From the NCBI GenBank assembly GCA_900555735.1, contig USMI01000011.1, forward strand, positions 1 to 27,354: DNA of 27,354 nt. Direction: 5' to 3'. Origin of the DNA: an uncultured Eubacteriales bacterium (GTDB lineage: Bacteria; Bacillota; Clostridia; Oscillospirales; Oscillospiraceae). Shown here piece by piece: positions 5,906-13,119 of the stretch. The position numbers were made by a program, and so were the translations under genes. Under the pieces are notes generated by a model. The model ran no database searches, had not been told where the DNA came from, and worked only from the letters and a program-made list of their open reading frames with translations. The first letter of the stretch is position 1, and the number at the start of each line of letters is the position of its first letter.

Positions 5906-6769
5906 CTATTCCACGCACAAGTCCTCGTTCCAATCCTTCCGCACCGGCACCAGCCGCATGGCGGAGATATCCTCCGCACGGAGATAGCCTTCCATGCGCT
6001 GTGAGGCGTTGTACCCTGCCTCGTCATTGTCGAGGCAAAGATACACCTGCTGGATCTGCGGGTAGGCACGGAGCATCTGCTCCACCGGCGCGAAGGCCGT
6101 ACCGCAGCATGCCACATAGTTCTGCGCCTGCCAGTCATCCATATGCAGGGTGATGTAGGACAGCAGGTCGATGGGCGACTCAAACACATAGAGCGCTTCA
6201 CCGCCGCCCGCGAAGTGAAAGCTGTACCGTGCGTCGCTGCCCTCCACGGTCTGGCGAAAGCTTTTCCCCTGACTGGCTGTACTCCGCAGGTGCGCGTGTC
6301 TGGCTGTGCCGTTTTCATCTACACCGACGAATACACAGTTGTGATGGGCTGCATCCTCATAAAGCAGATGGGCGTGGGCAAAAAAAGAGACCACCTCACG
6401 GTGGATGCGTCGATGCTGTGTCAGGTAAGCAAACACACGGCGCATATTTCCGTTGGCGGTCGGCAGGGCAAACTCTTTTGGCGGCGCTGGAGCTTGTTTT
6501 TCATAGGTCTGTCCATTGCACAGCAGCAGCGACACGGCGTCGGCATAACCCAGATGATAGAAACGCTGCACGAAGCTGATGGCATTGCCGCCTTCGTGCG
6601 TGGCGTGATCGAACCAATGGTTGCCTCGAATGGTGACGCTATGGTCGCTGGCCAGACGCTTATCACGTCCGGAGGGCAGCAGCTTTTCTCCGCGGCTCCA
6701 CAGGAACACCTCCAGATCCGTCCTCGCCGCCAGGTCTTTTTGTTCTTGGGTAAAATGAATGTAGGGCAT
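5906..6769 (-). CDS. DUF3991/Toprim primase-like protein
   Basis: A 287-residue protein with a degenerate primase zinc-binding-like N-terminal part (HWFDHATHEGGNAISFVQRF, 51-70; the W-x-GG-x-I-x-F pattern) followed by a Toprim domain: the glutamate motif YVFESPIDLLSY (194-205) and the acidic motif YLCLDNDEAGYNAS (243-256), which supplies the DxD metal ligands. This DUF3991-Toprim layout is common on Clostridial conjugative elements next to the relaxase and is thought to prime or process transferred DNA, although activity has rarely been tested. The start at 6769 is chosen because GAGGAGG lies 5-6 bases upstream; an earlier in-frame ATG at 6784 has none. The ribosome site overlaps the relaxase stop, indicating coupling. 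Confidence 0.85.
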   Translation of the reverse strand: MPYIHFTQEQKDLAARTDLEVFLWSRGEKLLPSGRDKRLASDHSVTIRGNHWFDHATHEGGNAISFVQRFYHLGYADAVSLLLCNGQTYEKQAPAPPKEFALPTANGNMRRVFAYLTQHRRIHREVVSFFAHAHLLYEDAAHHNCVFVGVDENGTARHAHLRSTASQGKSFRQTVEGSDARYSFHFAGGGEALYVFESPIDLLSYITLHMDDWQAQNYVACCGTAFAPVEQMLRAYPQIQQVYLCLDNDEAGYNASQRMEGYLRAEDISAMRLVPVRKDWNEDLCVE

Positions 6770-6783
6770 GGTTGTCCTCCTCA

Positions 6784-8187
6784 TTATGGTATCATTTGTT
6801 CATTCCGTAGGCGCTCCTGCTCCTCGTGGTCGTCCCGCTTGTGGCCCATGGCCATTCGCTTTTCCATCAGTCGCCTGCGGCGCTTGGAGTCGATACGCAG
6901 CGCAGGCGGGATGACCGGCATATTGCCGCGGAACACACGGCTCATGTGGTGAAGCAGTTGAATGACCGCGCCGCCCTCTATTTTGATCTGCGATGTGACC
7001 GCCTGCGGCTGCGGCATGACCGCAGGTGATTCAGGTGAGGGCGACACTTGCTGCTCGTCAGGCTCTGGCTCAATAGAAACTTGCTCCGGTACAGGCTGCC
7101 GAAATGCCTCCGCCTGCTGAATGATCATATTCTTGATGGCGCGGAACTCTTTTTGCTGCACCAGCGGCTGGTGGGGCGGCGTGTTCCGTCCGTAATAACC
7201 GGCGATTTCAGCCTTCAGTTTCCACCATTGGTCATAGCAAGCCGCCACCTCCGGGAGCTGCGCCAGCCGCTCCACGATCTCGTCCACCTGCGCCTTGACC
7301 TCTTTGGGCAGATAGCCATAGACGTGTTTGCCATCGACCTGCTCCAATGTTTGAGACAACTCCCGCAGCTTTTGCTCTATCGCGGAATCAGTATAGCCGC
7401 TGTTCTCCATTGCTGTAATGCGTGTCAAGAGAGCATCCCTTGCGATCTGAACACTCTCCTTATAGGCAGCGTCCTTCTTGATGTAGAGTTCCTTCATCTC
7501 CTCATGGAAGATAGCGTTTGTCATCTTGGAGCGCATGACAGCGATGCCCTCCCGTGTAAGATACCCCTTCTTCGGTTCAGTCGACCACACCATCATGTGG
7601 ACATGGGGGTGATGCCCCTCGTCATGGTACGCCGCGTACCAGCGGAAATCATCTGTCTGAATACGCATAGCTTCCGCAATAGCGGCGCTTTCCTGCTTCA
7701 GCAGATTCCGCCATGCGGCGGCCTTGTTGTATCCCAGGCGCTCCGCGTCCTCACGCCGCAGAGAGAAGATGAACGTCCACACCTTTCCGTTGTGAGCTTC
7801 CAGTTCGGCCTTCGCCGCCTTGAGATCGGTGACATCTGCCTCGCTGAACAGGCCATGCCCACCATGCTTTTCAGCACGGGGACGCTGGGCGATGTAGGAC
7901 ATATAGCCGCTCTCGGATTCCATCTCGTGCAGATGTGTGTCCAGCGCGGTGGCGATAAACGCGGACGCCGTACCGCGATTGGTCGTCTGCTTGTAGTCGC
8001 TGTACTCGAAAAGATTCTTCGCGTCCGGGAAGTCCTTCAGTAGTCTTTGGATGAACTGCTCCTGTTTCTTGGTCACGGACTCGGTGCTCTGGATGATCTC
8101 CACACCGTCTCGCGTGGCGACGTACTCCATGTATCCTGCCGCTTTACCCGCTTTGATATAGCCGCTTTTTTGTATCAGCCGCGCCAT
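6784..8187 (-). CDS. MobP3-like relaxase
   Basis: A 467-residue MOB-P-type relaxase that would nick oriT, stay bound to the 5' end and be carried into the recipient. The histidine triad region is WYAAYHDEGHHPHVHMMVW (183-201), with H188 and the HxPHVH cluster at 193-197, typical of motif III. The N-terminus (IKAGKAAGYMEYVATRDGVE, 11-30) has tyrosines at 19 and 22 in a TRDG context that resembles the MobP2/MobP3 subgroups; which tyrosine is catalytic cannot be decided by eye. The second half is helical with a Pro/Gln/Glu-rich linker (about 370-415) and a basic tail. AGGAGG lies 8 bases before the ATG. Three bases separate it from the upstream RHH protein, and the candidate oriT lies just upstream of that. 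Confidence 0.9.
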   Translation of the reverse strand: MARLIQKSGYIKAGKAAGYMEYVATRDGVEIIQSTESVTKKQEQFIQRLLKDFPDAKNLFEYSDYKQTTNRGTASAFIATALDTHLHEMESESGYMSYIAQRPRAEKHGGHGLFSEADVTDLKAAKAELEAHNGKVWTFIFSLRREDAERLGYNKAAAWRNLLKQESAAIAEAMRIQTDDFRWYAAYHDEGHHPHVHMMVWSTEPKKGYLTREGIAVMRSKMTNAIFHEEMKELYIKKDAAYKESVQIARDALLTRITAMENSGYTDSAIEQKLRELSQTLEQVDGKHVYGYLPKEVKAQVDEIVERLAQLPEVAACYDQWWKLKAEIAGYYGRNTPPHQPLVQQKEFRAIKNMIIQQAEAFRQPVPEQVSIEPEPDEQQVSPSPESPAVMPQPQAVTSQIKIEGGAVIQLLHHMSRVFRGNMPVIPPALRIDSKRRRRLMEKRMAMGHKRDDHEEQERLRNEQMIP

Positions 8188-8190
8188 GCG

Positions 8191-8595
8191 TTACTCCTCC
8201 TGATGGAACAGCAGCACATCCTTGAAGGAGATGTTGCCGTGTGTGGATGCCACCTCACGGACGCTGCTGCCGCGCATCTTGCTGTATTCATCACGGGTCA
8301 TATCCACGTCACCGCCCAGCAGATGGTTGGTCATGTTGTGTTCCACCACCAGCTTGAACAACAGCCTGCCCAGCCGGTCACCGAACACGCCCAGCGTCCC
8401 TTCCAGCACCTCCTGCATTGCATGAGGCAGGTACGCACCTGTTTTATTTGCGTGAACATAGCCGTCATAGAACCGTATCGCCTTTTCCACAAATTCACTT
8501 TGGCTGCCGCAGTTGTCCAGATGGGCATCTATTTCCACCATCTCTTTTGCCGCATCTGTAAGCCAAAATGCGTGTTTTCGCTTGTCCGTTGCCAC
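8191..8595 (-). CDS. Ribbon-helix-helix relaxosome accessory protein (MobC-like)
   Basis: A 134-residue protein starting at a GTG preceded by GGGAGGTGATC, an almost perfect anti-16S match. The N-terminal 50 residues (KHAFWLTDAAKEMVEIDAHLDNCGSQ then SEFVEKAIRFYDGYV) have the strand-helix-helix pattern of CopG/Arc DNA-binding proteins, with the S-x-S-E-F-V-E-K-A-I second helix. The rest is helical (GVFGDRLGRLLFKLVVEHNMTNHLL) and may form the oligomerisation or relaxase-contact part. Location directly before the relaxase and directly after the hairpin-rich intergenic stretch is what is expected of an accessory protein that bends or marks oriT. No catalytic motif is seen. The MobC name is functional analogy, not proven homology. 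Confidence 0.75.
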   Translation of the reverse strand: MATDKRKHAFWLTDAAKEMVEIDAHLDNCGSQSEFVEKAIRFYDGYVHANKTGAYLPHAMQEVLEGTLGVFGDRLGRLLFKLVVEHNMTNHLLGGDVDMTRDEYSKMRGSSVREVASTHGNISFKDVLLFHQEE

Positions 8596-8664
8596 TCTTG
8601 ATCACCTCCCACAATAAGCTGCACGACCCCGCAGTTTTTCGTTGTCGTTCCTTGGATTTCAGCT

Positions 8665-8680
8665 CTTACGACCCCGTAAG
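8665..8680. repeat. oriT-candidate hairpin 1 containing ACGACCCCG
   Basis: CTTACG-ACCC-CGTAAG, a perfect 6-base stem with a 4-base loop. It holds the second copy of ACGACCCCG. A short stem-loop beside a conserved unpaired sequence is a usual relaxase-recognition arrangement. Confidence 0.6.
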
Positions 8681-8724
8681 CCGCCTTTTTTCGCTTTCGT
8701 GACCCCTCGGAAAATGCTCCGGAA

Positions 8725-8743
8725 CTGCCCGCACTGCGGGCAG
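8725..8743. repeat. oriT-candidate hairpin 2
   Basis: CTGCCCGC-ACT-GCGGGCAG, perfect 8-base GC-rich stem with a 3-base loop. No T run follows on either strand, so it is not a normal terminator. Confidence 0.65.
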
Positions 8744-8751
8744 AAGTGATG

Positions 8752-8778
8752 CTGGTGGGGCGCTTGCGACCCCACCAG
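8752..8778. repeat. oriT-candidate hairpin 3
   Basis: CTGGTGGGG, a 9-base loop and CCCCACCAG, a perfect 9-base stem. The loop end plus right arm contains the third CGACCCC. Confidence 0.65.
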
Positions 8779-8789
8779 TTTCTCCTGCT

Positions 8790-8814
8790 CCGCTTTCGGC
8801 GCACCGAAAAGCGG
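8790..8814. repeat. oriT-candidate hairpin 4
   Basis: CCGCTTTCGG-CGCA-CCGAAAAGCGG; ten paired bases with one bulged A. It is followed directly by GGCC-GAAA-GGCC at 8814-8825. Confidence 0.55.
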
Positions 8815-8905
8815 GCCGAAAGGCCTCCAAACCTCTGGGGCCGCTATCCTTACCCTCCCGCGTTCCTGCGAGGCCACAAACCGGCCCACAAGGGCAAACA
8901 CGGGG

Positions 8906-10096
8906 CTACATCTGTATCTGCGGAGAAGGCCCCGGCTCCTCTTGAAGCTGCCGGGCGAAATCGTGCAGGCTCATGCCGTTTTGCTGCTGGCAATACTCCT
9001 CCATTTTCCGAGCCAGTACCTCCTGCTCGGCAGCGTTCAGATGATAGCTCCAGTTCTCCTCTGTACCATCGCCCTTGCAGAGATTCAGCGCCAGCGTATC
9101 GCAAGGTCTGTTCTGCGCGATATTGTAGTTGGCGTAGACATTCAGCCAGTCATCATTCTCGTCTGTACACACAAATGTGCCGAAGGCGGCGTCCACGTCG
9201 AAGTCCGCTTGGATATAAAAGTTCAGCTTACCATCCTCCATTATGATCTCATCACTGAACGAAAAATTCTGCGCGGTGAGATGCCCCTCCGATGTGAGCT
9301 CCCTACCATCCAGCAGCTCCAGCAGTTTGTGGAGCTGCTCCTCCGCCGTTGCGAAGCGCGGCCTTGTGGCCTGATGGATAGACGGGATCACATCCCGCAT
9401 TGCCCACGTTGTCCAACCGTCCATGATGTGAACAGCCGAAAATTCCCGCTTGTCAAAATCCAAATCAAACGCACCAGTAACTTTCCCGGTGTTCTCCATG
9501 CGGAGACGTATCAGGTTCTGATATTCCTCCGGTGTGATAGGCTGCGCCTGCGAATACAGAGAGATAAATTTACCGGTGCTGTGCTCTGTGTTCGTGCAGT
9601 ATCTGCGAAGCGTCTGTGCGGCATCCAGCAGTTCCTCACCGGGTGATGTCGTGAAGTACCGCGTCTGTCCGTTTTCCGTTACACGGTATGCGGCGCAGGT
9701 AAGCGTTGTCAGACTCTGCTCCTCCGCGGGGTAGCACACATAATCGCTGCCGATGAACACGCCGGGGTGCTCGTCCTCATAGCGGCAGCCCAGTGCGTCC
9801 AGATCCATGTACTCGTACATTTCCTCCGGCACCGAAGTCTCGTGGACGAGGTAGTACCTGCCCAATGCCGCGTAGCTATTGACGCCCTTGAGGATCGTGT
9901 AATCATGCAGTCGCTCCGGTGAATTTGCGAAAATCTCTCCCGCCTCCTCCTCACCTTTTTGCAGGACAATGGCAGAGCGGATCGTATTCTCCTCATCGCT
10001 CGATATGCGCGGCTCACATTGAGATGCGTCAAATTTCCCGCGTGATGTGTAATGCAGAGACATATCATTCTCATTTTGACATTGTTTATTATCCAA
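8906..10096 (-). CDS. Cargo protein of unknown function (396 residues)
   Basis: I cannot assign a function. The protein is acidic and soluble with no signal or membrane segment. The C-terminal third (from about residue 255) contains a module with EEQLHKLLELLDGRELT, then FYIQADFDVDAAFGTFV and an NxAQNRPCDTLALNLCKGDG stretch, an alpha-beta pattern that I tentatively associate with DUF6329-type cargo of Clostridial elements. The start is a TTG at 10096: GAGGAGGG stands 7 bases before it, whereas the next in-frame ATG (12th codon) has no ribosome site. The start lies 13 bases after the stop of the DUF3848 gene. The C-terminus ends in PSPQIQM, one of several element proteins here that end with methionine. 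The neighbouring oriT candidate and relaxase suggest a role early in transfer, but that is position only. Confidence 0.75.
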   Translation of the reverse strand: MDNKQCQNENDMSLHYTSRGKFDASQCEPRISSDEENTIRSAIVLQKGEEEAGEIFANSPERLHDYTILKGVNSYAALGRYYLVHETSVPEEMYEYMDLDALGCRYEDEHPGVFIGSDYVCYPAEEQSLTTLTCAAYRVTENGQTRYFTTSPGEELLDAAQTLRRYCTNTEHSTGKFISLYSQAQPITPEEYQNLIRLRMENTGKVTGAFDLDFDKREFSAVHIMDGWTTWAMRDVIPSIHQATRPRFATAEEQLHKLLELLDGRELTSEGHLTAQNFSFSDEIIMEDGKLNFYIQADFDVDAAFGTFVCTDENDDWLNVYANYNIAQNRPCDTLALNLCKGDGTEENWSYHLNAAEQEVLARKMEEYCQQQNGMSLHDFARQLQEEPGPSPQIQM

Positions 10097-10109
10097 AGGT
10101 CATCCCTCC

Positions 10110-10892
10110 TCACATTGTCAGGTCTTGCTGATTCTCTTGCAGATCTTCACAGAGCCGGAAGACCGTATGCCTGAACTCATCGTCACGATCCACATCCTGC
10201 TCCGTCTGCCACGCATCCCGTACACAAGTCAGGGGATACCCGTCGGAGAGCAACAGGAGCATCTGGTATCGTTCCAGGTTGGCGGTAAGAAGCGCATTGT
10301 AGCAATAGCGGGTCGCCTCGATCTCTCCGGCATTGGCAATAAGTTCACTCTGTGTCATATGGTAGAGGGATTCGGTATACGCTTTTTGTTCCTGTTCAAT
10401 GCGTTGGAAAAGAGCGTCCCGCAGCTCCGCATTGGTCTGTACCGGCTCACCCTGTGTAAGTCCTTCCGTAAGAAAGCGCGGCACGTCGATGACCTCTGCA
10501 TTTTGGAAAGCGAGGTCGCCGCGATAGCCTATTTTCAGTGCGGAGAACTCGTGCGCCGCTCTGACCAGCTCCGCAGGGCTTCCCGCAGGCACCTCCTGCT
10601 CCCAGCGATACCAACTGTCCTTCTGATGGCAGGGCGTAAGCTTGAGGAGGATGTAATCCTCCGGCACGAATTTAGGATAGCGGCAGAGCTGACCGCCCAC
10701 GGCATAGTAGGGCTTGCCCTCGCACATGACAGTCTGCTCCATATACGCTTTCATCTTTTGCGGATCAGTGCAGAACCAGCACTCACTGTCACCAAAGCGG
10801 CGTATCCTGCCATCCTCCAGAATGCTGTCCAGCTTTTCTTTCTTCGTCAGGTGATAGACCTTTGACGGTACGTTTTCTTTGACATATGCCAT
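10110..10892 (-). CDS. DUF3848 protein with ADP-ribosyltransferase-like N-terminal part
   Basis: A 260-residue protein in two parts. Residues 1-130 begin SKVYHLTKKEKLDSILEDGRI, a strand followed by a helix and an ILEDG turn, then WFCTDPQKMKAYM. This YH-L-T ... IL-x-x-G ... FCTDP order resembles the start of ADP-ribosyltransferase-fold domains such as DarT-type and RNA 2'-phosphotransferase-like proteins; that is a fold guess. Residues about 155-255 are a DUF3848 domain, paralogous to the whole protein encoded at 11158-11481 (ELRDALFQRIEQEQKAY against EMRRALLEKLEQNYLDY; LRDTW against VRDAW). No experimental function is known to me for DUF3848. The ATG at 10892 has AGGAGG 6 bases upstream and follows the DUF6103-like stop by only 2 bases. 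Confidence 0.75.
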   Translation of the reverse strand: MAYVKENVPSKVYHLTKKEKLDSILEDGRIRRFGDSECWFCTDPQKMKAYMEQTVMCEGKPYYAVGGQLCRYPKFVPEDYILLKLTPCHQKDSWYRWEQEVPAGSPAELVRAAHEFSALKIGYRGDLAFQNAEVIDVPRFLTEGLTQGEPVQTNAELRDALFQRIEQEQKAYTESLYHMTQSELIANAGEIEATRYCYNALLTANLERYQMLLLLSDGYPLTCVRDAWQTEQDVDRDDEFRHTVFRLCEDLQENQQDLTM

Positions 10893-10894
10893 GG

Positions 10895-11149
10895 TTATTC
10901 CTCCTGCTGCATAGCCACTGCCTGCTCGTTCGTCGCCTTTGCTGTCCGCACCGGTCGGCGGGGACGGGGCGGCGGAGCCAGCAGGCTGTCCACATACTCC
11001 CGGATGGGCTCCGGCACTTCCTTCTCATAGAGCTGCCGCAGGGCATCGTCCATGCGGCGCTGGACAGAGCTGTTTTTCTTCTTGAGGGCAAACTCCAGCG
11101 CTTTAAGGCGTTCCTCCTCCATGCTGACGGTAACGCAGACCTTCTCCAT
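10895..11149 (-). CDS. DUF6103-like small coiled protein
   Basis: An 84-residue charged protein. Its first 60 residues, MEKVCVTVSMEEERLKALEF then LYEKEVPEPIREYVDSLL, match the pattern I recall for DUF6103 proteins of Clostridial conjugative elements: a strand like the start of a ribbon-helix-helix domain, then helices ending in VPxxVREYV. The tail is Pro/Arg-rich (PPPRPRRP) and may bind nucleic acid or partner proteins. The start at 11149 has GAGG about 8 bases upstream; a GTG four codons earlier has none. It overlaps no neighbour but begins only 8 bases after the stop of the short DUF3848 gene, so it is probably coupled. Function unknown; a DNA-binding accessory role is plausible. Confidence 0.7.
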   Translation of the reverse strand: MEKVCVTVSMEEERLKALEFALKKKNSSVQRRMDDALRQLYEKEVPEPIREYVDSLLAPPPRPRRPVRTAKATNEQAVAMQQEE

Positions 11150-11157
11150 GCCGCACC

Positions 11158-11481
11158 TCACATTTCGCCGCAGAGCTTGTACAGGATTACCTTCAGCACC
11201 GGCTCATTGTCGCCGCTGTGCAGCTCCAGCCACGTATCACGCAGCGCCGCCAGCGGATCATCCAACGACAGCAGGTACCGCATCTGCGGGAAAGAAATGT
11301 CATCCCTGCGCTGCACCAACCGGCAGCAGACCTGTGCCGCGTAGATTTCTTTCGTCCTGCCCAGCAGTTGCTCCTGTGTCAAAGTTTGCAGCGTGGCAGT
11401 GTAATCCAGATAGTTCTGCTCCAGCTTTTCCAGCAAGGCCCGCCGCATTTCTTTCTCTAATGCGCAAGTGTTTTCGTTCAT
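11158..11481 (-). CDS. Stand-alone DUF3848 domain protein
   Basis: A 107-residue helical protein that is one DUF3848 domain. It aligns along its length to the C-terminal part of the 260-residue protein two genes downstream: the first helix has R-x-x-L-x-x-x-E-Q-x-x-x-x-Y, a TQEQLLGRTKEIYAA helix matches TQSELIANAGEIEAT, and ALRDTW matches CVRDAW. Two copies within 1.4 kb point to gene duplication with one copy gaining, or keeping, an extra N-terminal domain. AAGGAGGT lies 5-6 bases upstream of the ATG. The stop is ATGTGA, with Met as the last residue. No enzymatic residues stand out; a protein-interaction role is a guess. Confidence 0.8.
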   Translation of the reverse strand: MNENTCALEKEMRRALLEKLEQNYLDYTATLQTLTQEQLLGRTKEIYAAQVCCRLVQRRDDISFPQMRYLLSLDDPLAALRDTWLELHSGDNEPVLKVILYKLCGEM

Positions 11482-11492
11482 TTGTAACCTCC

Positions 11493-12677
11493 TTAGTCGT
11501 AGTTGATATACGGTATCTCCAGCCAGTGTGTCCAGCCGCGGCCTTGGAGCTGCGTCTTGACCACGCCGTACCTGGTGCCCATGGCCTCGATGACCTGACC
11601 GCCGCCGATGTACACACCGATGTGTCCCGACTTCCACACCGCCAGTCCCGGCACCTCCGGTATGGTGTCGATAGTGCCTTTGCGCGTGGCATTGTAGTAC
11701 ATCTGGTTGGCGCCGATGTCCGGCATCCCGTTGCTGCCGTAGTCGATGGTCATGGTGTCGGGCGACAGCCAGCCGTAGCCCTTGATGAGTCCTACGCAGT
11801 CGGCGGTGTGTTTGCCCAGCCAGTTGCTGCGGATGAAGTCCGCGTACTGCCCCACGCCCTCCGGGTATTGAGTCAGCTTGTACTGAAACAGCTCCGGCGT
11901 CAGCACCTGTCCGTAGGTGCCCCACACATAGCCCCAACCGGACTGCCATGCGTTGGTGACGTAGGCCACCAGATCGGCAGCATTCTTGGTGGCGGGGTTT
12001 GCCAGATCGGAGGCATCCAGCTCCACGCTGCTGCCGCCTCCGGGCGTATAGCTGCCATCGAAAGTATCGCCGCCTGTGCTGCCCACCACCATGCTGTAGA
12101 TGTGGGCAGCGTTGGCCTTGTCCTCCTCGGTCACCGGTTCGCCCTGCCACGCCGCCAGCTTTTCATACACCGTTTCCAGCGGCAGAGGCATCGCTACATA
12201 GTAGACGGTGGTCTGCACCACCACTGTGCCATCCTCCAGCACGTCCGTGGTTGTTTCGGTGCGCTCCTCCAGACGGTAGAAGCACTCCACGAAATTGGCG
12301 GCGGCACGACGGGTAGGTGCGTCGTCGCCAAAGCAGAGGGCATAAAAAACGGCCTTGACCTGCAAGGGGTCAAGGCCGCCGCTTTCGGCTCTGGCATTCA
12401 CGGCGGCGACCGCCGAATCCAGAAGAGAGAAAGCTGTCCGCATCTCGGTGATGTGGTCTTTGTATTCGGTTGGGATTTTGTCCGTGAAGGCTGGGCCGTA
12501 GAAGGATGCGGACACGGCGAAGTTGTTGTGCTCCACCGCTGCTGTGCCGAAGCTGCACAGGAACGCCGCCAGCAGGATCAGCGGCGAGAGGATGGCGGCG
12601 ATGACCCAACCCACCGTCTTGCGGCCTTTTTCCGTAGACAGTACAGCCGCCGCCAGCCGCGCCAGTGTTGTTGACAT
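11493..12677 (-). CDS. Membrane-anchored NlpC/P60 peptidoglycan hydrolase of the transfer apparatus
   Basis: A 394-residue protein predicted to open the cell wall for the conjugation channel, like the CwlT/VirB1-type hydrolases of Gram-positive elements. A single membrane segment lies at residues 22-46 after a short basic N-terminus, so the rest faces the wall. Residues 50-200 are a conserved Ala-rich extracellular region without an obvious lysozyme motif. The C-terminal NlpC/P60 domain starts near 235: the catalytic cysteine is C294 in TADCVGLIKGYGW, the histidine H352 in KSGHIGVYIGGG, and a third polar residue probably follows in the GQVIEAMG region. It also has a GYVWGTYGQ motif (249-257). 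The start has GAGGAGGTG 6 bases upstream. The neighbouring virB4 and PrgI genes support the assignment. Confidence 0.92.
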   Translation of the reverse strand: MSTTLARLAAAVLSTEKGRKTVGWVIAAILSPLILLAAFLCSFGTAAVEHNNFAVSASFYGPAFTDKIPTEYKDHITEMRTAFSLLDSAVAAVNARAESGGLDPLQVKAVFYALCFGDDAPTRRAAANFVECFYRLEERTETTTDVLEDGTVVVQTTVYYVAMPLPLETVYEKLAAWQGEPVTEEDKANAAHIYSMVVGSTGGDTFDGSYTPGGGSSVELDASDLANPATKNAADLVAYVTNAWQSGWGYVWGTYGQVLTPELFQYKLTQYPEGVGQYADFIRSNWLGKHTADCVGLIKGYGWLSPDTMTIDYGSNGMPDIGANQMYYNATRKGTIDTIPEVPGLAVWKSGHIGVYIGGGQVIEAMGTRYGVVKTQLQGRGWTHWLEIPYINYD

Positions 12678-12696
12678 GGATGCACCTCCTCACCGC

Positions 12697-13104
12697 TTAA
12701 ATCATCTGCATACCGGGCGGTTCCTGGTCGGACATCTGAAACGCCTGAAGCGCATCTACGAATTCTTCATACTCTTCCGGTGTGGCATCGCAGCCATTTT
12801 CGACCGCGTCCTTCGCAATGTCCTCCAGCGTCCAGCCACTGACCAGTCTTGATGCTGCGCCGCGCAATTCAAAGTAATTGAAAGTGAACTGATCTCCATA
12901 GTTGAAGAGCTGTGTTGCGACCTGCTCACCGCAGTGTTGCTTGATAAGAGTCAACTCCACATAGCTTTTATCGTAGAGCTCAGCCTCCGGCTCCACATCT
13001 TCCCGGCTTAGTTCGTCTGCATACGCCGTCCATGCGTCCATGGCTTCGTCCGTTGCTTCCGGCAGGAGGTTCCTGATCCGTTTTTCAAATTGTTCTTTTT
13101 GCAT
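12697..13104 (-). CDS. Acidic protein of unknown function between virB4 and the wall hydrolase
   Basis: A 135-residue acidic, mostly helical cytosolic protein. I recognise no named domain. It shows KRIRNLLPEATDEAMDAWTAYADEL near the N-terminus and a repeated Asp/Glu-rich pattern, with a C-terminal half containing EDIAKDAVENGCDATPEEYEEFVDAL. No cysteine cluster, signal or membrane segment is visible. The ATG at 13104 has only a poorly placed GAGG about 13 bases upstream; the start is 15 bases from the virB4 stop, so it may depend on coupling to virB4. It ends in Q-M-I, part of the short Gln/Met-rich tail pattern seen in other products of the array. It could be a small chaperone or accessory factor, but that is not shown. 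Confidence 0.65.
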   Translation of the reverse strand: MQKEQFEKRIRNLLPEATDEAMDAWTAYADELSREDVEPEAELYDKSYVELTLIKQHCGEQVATQLFNYGDQFTFNYFELRGAASRLVSGWTLEDIAKDAVENGCDATPEEYEEFVDALQAFQMSDQEPPGMQMI

Positions 13105-13119
13105 AGCTCAAAGGCAACC

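Larger units (their letters stand above)
8596..8905. other. Candidate origin of transfer (oriT), 310-base hairpin-rich non-coding stretch
   Basis: No coding frame with a ribosome site is present. Inverted repeats follow one another: CTGC/GCAG (8619-8634), CTTACG/CGTAAG with a 4-base loop (8665-8680), CTGCCCGC/GCGGGCAG with a 3-base loop (8725-8743), CTGGTGGGG/CCCCACCAG with a 9-base loop (8752-8778), CCGCTTTCGG/CCGAAAAGCGG (8790-8814, one bulge) and GGCC-GAAA-GGCC (8814-8825). ACGACCCCG occurs twice, 45 bases apart (8623-8631, 8668-8676), and CGACCCC a third time at 8767-8773. It lies immediately upstream of the accessory and relaxase genes, the usual oriT position. The nick site cannot be named. 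Confidence 0.6.

Noticed and set aside
7048..8043. A 331-codon plus-strand open frame antisense to the relaxase
   Set aside because: The relaxase HxPHVH motif is on the minus strand; the plus-strand product has no domain pattern.
8619..8640. Terminator at CTGC/GCAG followed by TTTTT
   Set aside because: The stem is only 4 bases; it fits better as part of the oriT hairpin series.
11052..12674. A 540-codon open frame on the plus strand
   Set aside because: It lies opposite the NlpC/P60, DUF3848 and DUF6103-like genes, which have clear motifs and ribosome sites. The plus-strand product is His/Arg/Cys-rich low-complexity sequence caused by high GC; it is a shadow.
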